Source: Isoetes taiwanensis
Lineage: Eukaryota > Streptophyta > Lycopodiopsida > Isoetales > Isoetaceae
Reading direction: 5' to 3'
NCBI GenBank assembly: GCA_021234155.1
Contig: JAJEKV010000025.1
Span: 8,596,279 to 8,660,278 of the forward strand
Length of the DNA: 64,000 nucleotides
Under the pieces are notes generated by a model. The model saw only the letters and a list, made by a program, of their open reading frames with translations. It ran no database searches and had not been told where the DNA came from. Shown here one piece after another: positions 60,201 through 64,000 of this stretch. The position numbers and the translations under genes are program-made. The number at the start of each line of letters is the position of its first letter. The first letter of the stretch is position 1.

Positions 60201-60270
60201 CAAAATGAGTACTGTTACTAACATTGTCTTTGTCTCGTTCAAAATCTTCCTGTTCTTGGTCACCATGCAA
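57088..60270 (-). CDS. Copy 2 pol: RNase H, RT, degenerate RNase H, integrase (1,060 codons)
   Basis: Domains in order start with plant/archaeal-type RNase H at 72-200, with D78, E118, D142 and D192 (LWFDGG, AAEYEGLI, FGDSMLV, TIADQ). RT follows at about 300-540 (SRICVDYQELNKATKKDYYP, FLDGFSGFNQ with D392, MPFGLMNAPSVFQ, FLDD with D456/D457). A Ty3-type RNase H-like region at about 600-720 has T611, Y648 and K673 where the catalytic D, E and D belong. The integrase has a zinc finger (H827, H834, C865, C868) and DDE core (D896, D957, E993). The polyprotein makes and inserts the element's DNA. The protease lies just upstream, separated by a frame break at about 60275. RNase H before RT is unlike the usual PR-RT-RH-INT order. 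Confidence 0.93.
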   Translation of the reverse strand: MHGDQEQEDFERDKDNVSNSTHFVGWEEILQPMGRGVYHVPLSESGNKHAINVKEPAVVVIADQNLEKEKVEGWLWFDGGISKLARVAGAGAIVKDMHDLVLSSEGKIVPNITSNAAEYEGLIMGLNLARECKITHIHIFGDSMLVCKQVSGDYQAKSKEMATYLEQVHTLLLSFESWDIMHVPRGQNTIADQICRNTLMDYLSKESEEEEELGDDILEQMHPILVVDTSLEEQVKEIDVIKNNSRRSLSVGTDTNVDEMKEYAGIFQEKVDTFAWDYAELKGIPSHIAELSIELKPGSKPVAQKLRRINPALEPLIKQEIDKMLHAGLIKEIENPEWVSCVVPVRKKNKSSRICVDYQELNKATKKDYYPIPFLEEVLYAVAGNQRYSFLDGFSGFNQIQVREIDQPKTAFITPWGTYAMIKMPFGLMNAPSVFQRAMDKAFSSMPKENFRVFLDDLCLGSSRERHIELTVSSLELCRKFSICLNPRKCVFSVSSGILLGHQVCQEGVKVAEGKLDVIKNLPPPTNLKQVKSLIGMTSFLRIHVPNFAHIMEPITKLTRRGAVPKGKSRDVKICWNQACQEAMHKVITQLCSAVALTKPDHRKPFKAYITVTLKAMGLALVQNRRVLKFSGKQWNQTEERYPLSEKYAASLIFLIDKHGYMFLSQKITVYMKHNPLKYLMSKNQKKDKLHRWAARLMEFDLHIETNTSAKDPSAYLPYAFYEHDIDQTDQQMMEMDEHAVQGDFGEAFEQEVRYIESKETWMTPIIKYLQYQEEPEMLNKGELKKFKENCLRYSLLGDVLCYKDRSNIYLRCIAECEKELVMEECHSGFCGGHFSGKTTAQKILRAGYYWPTIFRDCYHKVRSCFKCQIHAKKTLVPGMLSPIVVPGPFQVWGLDYIGKMEPASSNGHHYILVATDLFTKWAEATPLREATANSTATFILNNICSRFGVPHKLLTDRGTHFINEVVNKLCRDLGMKHSKSSSYYPQGNGQAEATNKVLKNILKKIVNENKRDWHHKLTGALWAYRQNTKVSTGKTPFELVYGTASSYGDTCLGNHGRSG

Positions 60271-60282
60271 CGTTACTCGACA

Positions 60283-61312
60283 TTACCATCTGGAAATCGT
60301 GTAAGAGCCATTAGACCACACCGGTATAGCATCTTTTGCCTTCATCCATTTTACGCCCAAAAGCAAGTCATATGTATCCCCATCTTCTTCATTTACTCCT
60401 ACTACCACAAAGTCGACATTTGCAATGATCCCTTTGATTTGTGACTTCGGGTTTGTCACCACACCTATTGGTTTTACTTTTGTATTAGTAAAGGTTTTCA
60501 AAGCGTACCTTGATGTTTCATCTCTTGACAGCCCAAAACTCTCATTATATGATATGGCATGATGCTCAATCCGAACCTCCATCTACGATAACCTTGTTGA
60601 GTTTTTTTCCTTTGATTTCATACGCATTTTAAGATCCCGGATCTTCTTCCGCTCTAGGAAGCACAAGGTGCATACCATCAACATTTTCCATGTGACTTCC
60701 CTACGTGGTCCGAAGCATTGAACAATTGTTTCAGTAGCTAGGAGCTATTTTTAGAAGAGTGGCCAGATCTATTGTTACTTTTTGAATTCTTGAGCAAATG
60801 CTCCAGCTCATTCATATCCTGCATGCACGTGACTCATATCCAATTTATTTTGAGTGGTGGCAGAAAATGTACCTTTTTGAATTGATGAGGTCTTTGGAAT
60901 TTTCGTTGAAAGCTTTCCACTCTGTCCTTGTCTTTGGGACCCGGTATGGGACAGCTAAAACCTCCTCTTGTTCAAACATGGCATCTATAAAAAGATGAAG
61001 TGCCTTCAACATCCTTACCCTTAGTATTCGATAATTCACGCCTATCAATATACTCTTTGATTACGCATTTATCCTCTGTGGCCAACCTCTTTACAAAATG
61101 CACGGATGGGGCATTCCTTTCCAAAATGACCCCTTTTGTTGCATTTGGGGCAAACTCTCCACCAACAAGCACTTTCGGGATGCCCTGTTCTCTCTCAATA
61201 TGAGAACGGGGTTTTAGACTTCGCCTCAGGTGTTTCCGAGTGGATGTTGTCGATGGTCGAGCATTTTTCAGCAAGTTGCTTTGATATTTCCATCAAGCTC
61301 ATCATTCCGACC
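60283..61312 (-). pseudogene. Copy 2 zinc knuckles and protease (frame-broken)
   Basis: This matches 53450-54570 of copy 1 but is split by many small differences. 60283-60582 holds the protease half with ETSRYALKTFTNTKVKPIGV, VDFVVVGVNEEDGD and YDLLLGVKW. 60972-61274 holds two zinc knuckles (CPKC-like GVILERNAPS in the wrong frame). Most differences replace CAG or CTG of copy 1 with CG-containing strings, so errors are as likely as mutation. Confidence 0.75.
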
Positions 61313-62056
61313 TCAATCTGCTGGTAGCTTTGGCCACCTCATTTTTTTACTTCTTCCTCTAATTTTATATTTTTTCCAATGACATAGCAAGGTTCCACTT
61401 CTTTGTCTCTTTGCATCCTCCAAATCTTCTTCGGTGGCATAAATAACCCGTGCAACTTCTATTGCCTTTGCAAATGCTACATGGATAGTGCTAATTCCTC
61501 CTAGCACCTGTATCTTATTCATTTTCTTGTACAGCTTGCCTTGTGGTTTCAAGCCAGTTATGAAGGCATGTATCATGTGATAGTTGGGCGTGTCAACCCC
61601 ATGCTGTTTGCATCTGAGCAAATATAGATTGAATCTCTCAACATATGAGTGGATGTTTTCTCCTTTCTTGATGTGCATAGTACTCAGCTCCTGTAGCAGA
61701 CTTCCTTTTGTGACTTCCATCCCAAACCTATCCAGAAAGCTTTGTTTCAGGGATTCCCAACCCATTTCCCCCGTGCCTTCCTGGTATAAGAGCCACGATT
61801 TAGCCTCTTTCTTAAGGGCCAACTTGAAGATAGCTTCGATGGCACCTTTCTTATTGCCATGTTCCTCATAGTAATCTTCAAACAGCTGCAGAAAATCTTG
61901 AGGATTGCCAGACCCATCAAAGGTAGGAATAGGAGTAGGCATGGTAACTTCAATATGATATGGAGGTGGAGCAGAATTGATCTGAGTAATTGTTGTCTCC
62001 TCATTGAAGCTGGCCTCCTGTTTATCTTCCATAGCCACTACTTTCTTTGGGGGCAT
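61313..62056 (-). CDS. Copy 2 gag (247 codons)
   Basis: It starts with the same MPPKKVVAMEDKQEASF as copy 1 and carries the gag core (DGSGNPQDFLQLFEDYYEEH, LKQSFLDRFGMEV, LQELSTMHIKKGENIHSYVE, RCKQHG). The frame stays open further than copy 1, through ATEEDLEDAKRQRSGTL, and stops at 61313 in a region of CAG/CTG-type discrepancies. It would form the particle shell. Confidence 0.88.
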   Translation of the reverse strand: MPPKKVVAMEDKQEASFNEETTITQINSAPPPYHIEVTMPTPIPTFDGSGNPQDFLQLFEDYYEEHGNKKGAIEAIFKLALKKEAKSWLLYQEGTGEMGWESLKQSFLDRFGMEVTKGSLLQELSTMHIKKGENIHSYVERFNLYLLRCKQHGVDTPNYHMIHAFITGLKPQGKLYKKMNKIQVLGGISTIHVAFAKAIEVARVIYATEEDLEDAKRQRSGTLLCHWKKYKIRGRSKKMRWPKLPAD

Positions 62057-62090
62057 GACTGCTGATTAGCCTGAGTATCGATCCAAATGG

Positions 62091-62108
62091 ATCTCGGTAG
62101 GACCTCCA
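62091..62108 (-). promoter_or_regulatory. Primer-binding site, tRNA-Gln type, copy 2
   Basis: The same 18-nt TGGAGGTCCTACCGAGAT as in copy 1, 4 bp inside LTR 3 on the minus strand. Confidence 0.75.
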
Positions 62109-62112
62109 AAGA

Positions 62113-63564
62113 TGTTGTACTTAGAACTGAACCTAAGCACAACACTCAGTTAACTACTCTCACAAGTTTATGTTACCAGCCTTGCTACTGTCAACGTGAA
62201 ATCTACTGTTGCAGGACTACCTCAGTATAGGTGCAAGTAGAACAAGATCATTTACAAGACATAGCCAACAACAATTGTTTCGAGAATAACTTAAGCTTCA
62301 ACAAATGTTCACAGCTTCATAAAAGAAGGAGATATAGAAATATGTATTGCTCAACAAGGATTGTATTAAAAGGAGTTCTCAACTTACAATCCCATGACCA
62401 CGGATAATACATTGCATCACACAAAAAAACTGTAATAAAATGGAGTAAGATGCCCAAACAAAATATATTTTCTTCAAGAACTGAACATAAACAATTTTTT
62501 TCAATAACCACAGCTTCTCATTGATGTTTAGCCTCCAGTTGTCTAGCGAGATCACCACATTAATTTCAATCTGTCAAACATAAACCTCAGCACCCAATGA
62601 ATCTTCAATCTTCAAACATCTAATAGGTTCGCCACATTAACTTCCATCCTTCACAAAATGATCCCTTACTTTTGTTGCTACCCAAAACAAAATTTCCCTG
62701 ATTCCTTTTTCTTCAATAGGTCTCGACCGCACTGCTATGCATTCCCGGACGACCCTATTTGTGCCTTGCCATCTGATTTATAGGTCGGTCATTGATCCGA
62801 TTCTTCCGGCTACAAATGGATTCTTGGAGCAATCTTTGGAGCTACTAATTGAATCCATCCCACGGGAGTTCTCAATCATCGTAGCCAAGGAAAAAACATC
62901 AGAGCATATTTTATACCAATATTAGACATCCGAACCATTGAACCATTGTTATTTCTTTTCTTCATTTTTCTTTCTTACAGGCAATGGTACAAGACATGGG
63001 TATTGTGCCCATGGCATAACCTGTCTCCATGAGTAAATCCCAACGTCCTCTGTCGAAACAATTCACTGTCTCAGAAGATTAACTACTCGTTCACAGCAAC
63101 AATAATTTATCTGATGCAGCTCCATTCTTTATTCACAACAGGATAAAACCACCCCAGAACCTAGCATAATTACTGAAATCAAGGCTAAACAACCTTTTAA
63201 ATCTGGAAACAGCTTACTAGTGCCAAGGTGTATCTTGTTGTTTGATCATAAGTTCCAAACTGTTTCTTCATCGAAATTGTGCAATACTGTACCATGATTA
63301 CCCCTTCATGGCCCCAATGTGTTCACAAACACATTGGGAGGTGTTCCTACACACCAGGGCTTCTTGAATACAATCGTGGATCCTTGAGCTTCTTGACACT
63401 TGAACTAAATTGAAACTTGTCTTCTACAACTTGACATAGCTGAAACTTAGATTTGCTTGAACTAAATTGAAACTTGTCTTCTACAACTTGACATACCTGA
63501 AACTAAGAATGCAGAACATTAGTAAAAAAGAACTGTAGAAATATGTTGCACAGAATGTGCAACA
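62113..63564 (-). repeat. LTR 3 (outer 5' LTR)
   Basis: A 1,452-bp LTR with TGTTG...CAACA ends, followed directly by CTGGC (63565-63569). It is near-identical to LTR 1 except for a cluster of differences at about 62788-62905 in a CTG/CAG-rich part. Confidence 0.92.
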
Positions 63565-63569
63565 CTGGC
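63565..63569. other. Target-site duplication CTGGC, right
   Basis: Identical to 48448-48452 and abuts the CAACA end of LTR 3. Confidence 0.85.
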
Positions 63570-64000
63570 AGAAAACAAAAGAGTTGAAGAGCAGTGTATT
63601 TAATATGCCATTATTATCACCTAGTTGGAACATGATCATTTCCTTTATATTGTAGAAGAGATAGCACGAGCAACTGATATACAACTTGAAAAGCTATATT
63701 TCTGCACATGATCTTTGTAATAAAACTATCTTGATGACCAAGAGGTTGTAATTCCATTAATTCCTTGCATGGGGGTTCTGTTATCAAGGCCATTACGCCA
63801 AGTAATCAACTATTATGCTGAACCAAATAAGTTGAGGAGTATTAAGTAGCGTGTTATCTGCATTTTAATTATCTTACTTATGAGAAAGATCAAGATATTC
63901 TATAGTCTCCAAGAGGCTAAAGTAATAATACCTGAGAAAGCTGACGTGAAGCTGGTAACTGAAGTTACAATAGTTATGATGAGCTGGAAATGGAAAAGCT
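63570..64000. other. Flank after the double element, no supported gene
   Basis: AT-rich sequence. I see no gene or repeat in it. It was contiguous with 48447 before the insertion. Confidence 0.5.

Larger units (their letters stand above)
48453..63564 (-). mobile_element. Tandem LTR-internal-LTR-internal-LTR Ty3/gypsy double element
   Basis: Three LTRs (48453-49909, 55286-56740, 62113-63564) flank two internal regions (49910-55285, 56741-62112) in the same minus-strand orientation. The 5-bp target duplication CTGGC exists only at the two outermost ends; the middle LTR is joined to internal sequence on both sides. The layout fits unequal recombination between LTRs of one insertion, or a tandem integration. 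The RT carries FLDGFSG and pol has dual RNase H, placing it near the plant Tat/Athila (non-chromovirus) branch. There is no chromodomain or env-like ORF. The intact ancestor probably encoded one gag-pol of about 1,750 codons. Confidence 0.9.

Noticed and set aside
1-64000. CRISPR arrays, rRNA genes, bacterial operons
   Set aside because: No regularly spaced repeats, rRNA-like sequence or ribosome-binding layout; the window is eukaryotic.

Overview
This is intron-rich nuclear DNA of a land plant, with long AT-rich spacers, GT-AG introns, plant-specific gene families and several nested retroelements. The organism is not identifiable from the sequence. A large-genome plant, perhaps a non-flowering vascular plant such as a fern, is a low-confidence inference.

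Only two host genes look intact. The first is an 11-exon peroxisomal enoyl-CoA hydratase 2 (ECH2-like, 10873-15958, + strand). All splice phases close, and it gives a 315-aa protein ending in PRL. The second is a 3-exon RBR-type (RING1-IBR-RING2) ubiquitin ligase (28387-30259, + strand, 503 aa) carrying a catalytically dead RNase H-like domain.

Most other recognisable host sequence is broken copies. These are a vacuolar-iron-transporter-like gene (8.7-9.2 kb), the HRD3/SEL1L C-terminus (27.0 kb), a type II metacaspase fragment (32.3 kb), an MLO C-terminus (32.9-33.7 kb), UFM1 (34.3-35.1 kb), an FCP1/NIF-type phosphatase (36.0 kb), SBDS (44.0-44.6 kb) and a PPR protein (44.8 kb). Several keep introns, so they arose by DNA-level copying or decay rather than by retroposition.

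Mobile elements fill much of the rest. A degenerate minus-strand chromodomain Ty3/gypsy element (19379-26155) has a 1.49-kb 3' LTR bounded by TGTGACAT inverted repeats. A 2.9-kb terminal-inverted-repeat element (22102-25011) is inserted into its pol. A related LTR in the opposite orientation follows a decayed protease-RT at 40.5-42.7 kb. A LINE-like 3' end with a poly(A) lies at 26.2-27.0 kb.

The most striking object is 48453-63564: a minus-strand LTR-internal-LTR-internal-LTR double element with three ~1.45-kb LTRs and two ~5.4-kb gag-pol interiors. A single 5-bp target duplication, CTGGC, sits only at the outer ends. Its primer-binding sites match the 3' end of tRNA-Gln. Its pol order is protease, plant/archaeal-type RNase H, RT, degenerate Ty3-type RNase H, integrase. 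The upstream RNase H keeps its D-E-D-D residues, while the usual RNase H behind RT has lost three of four.

Many differences between the paired copies are centred on CAG/CTG and lie in blocks. This points to uncorrected long-read errors at CHG-methylated cytosines in part of the assembly, so frameshifts in those blocks should not be taken at face value.
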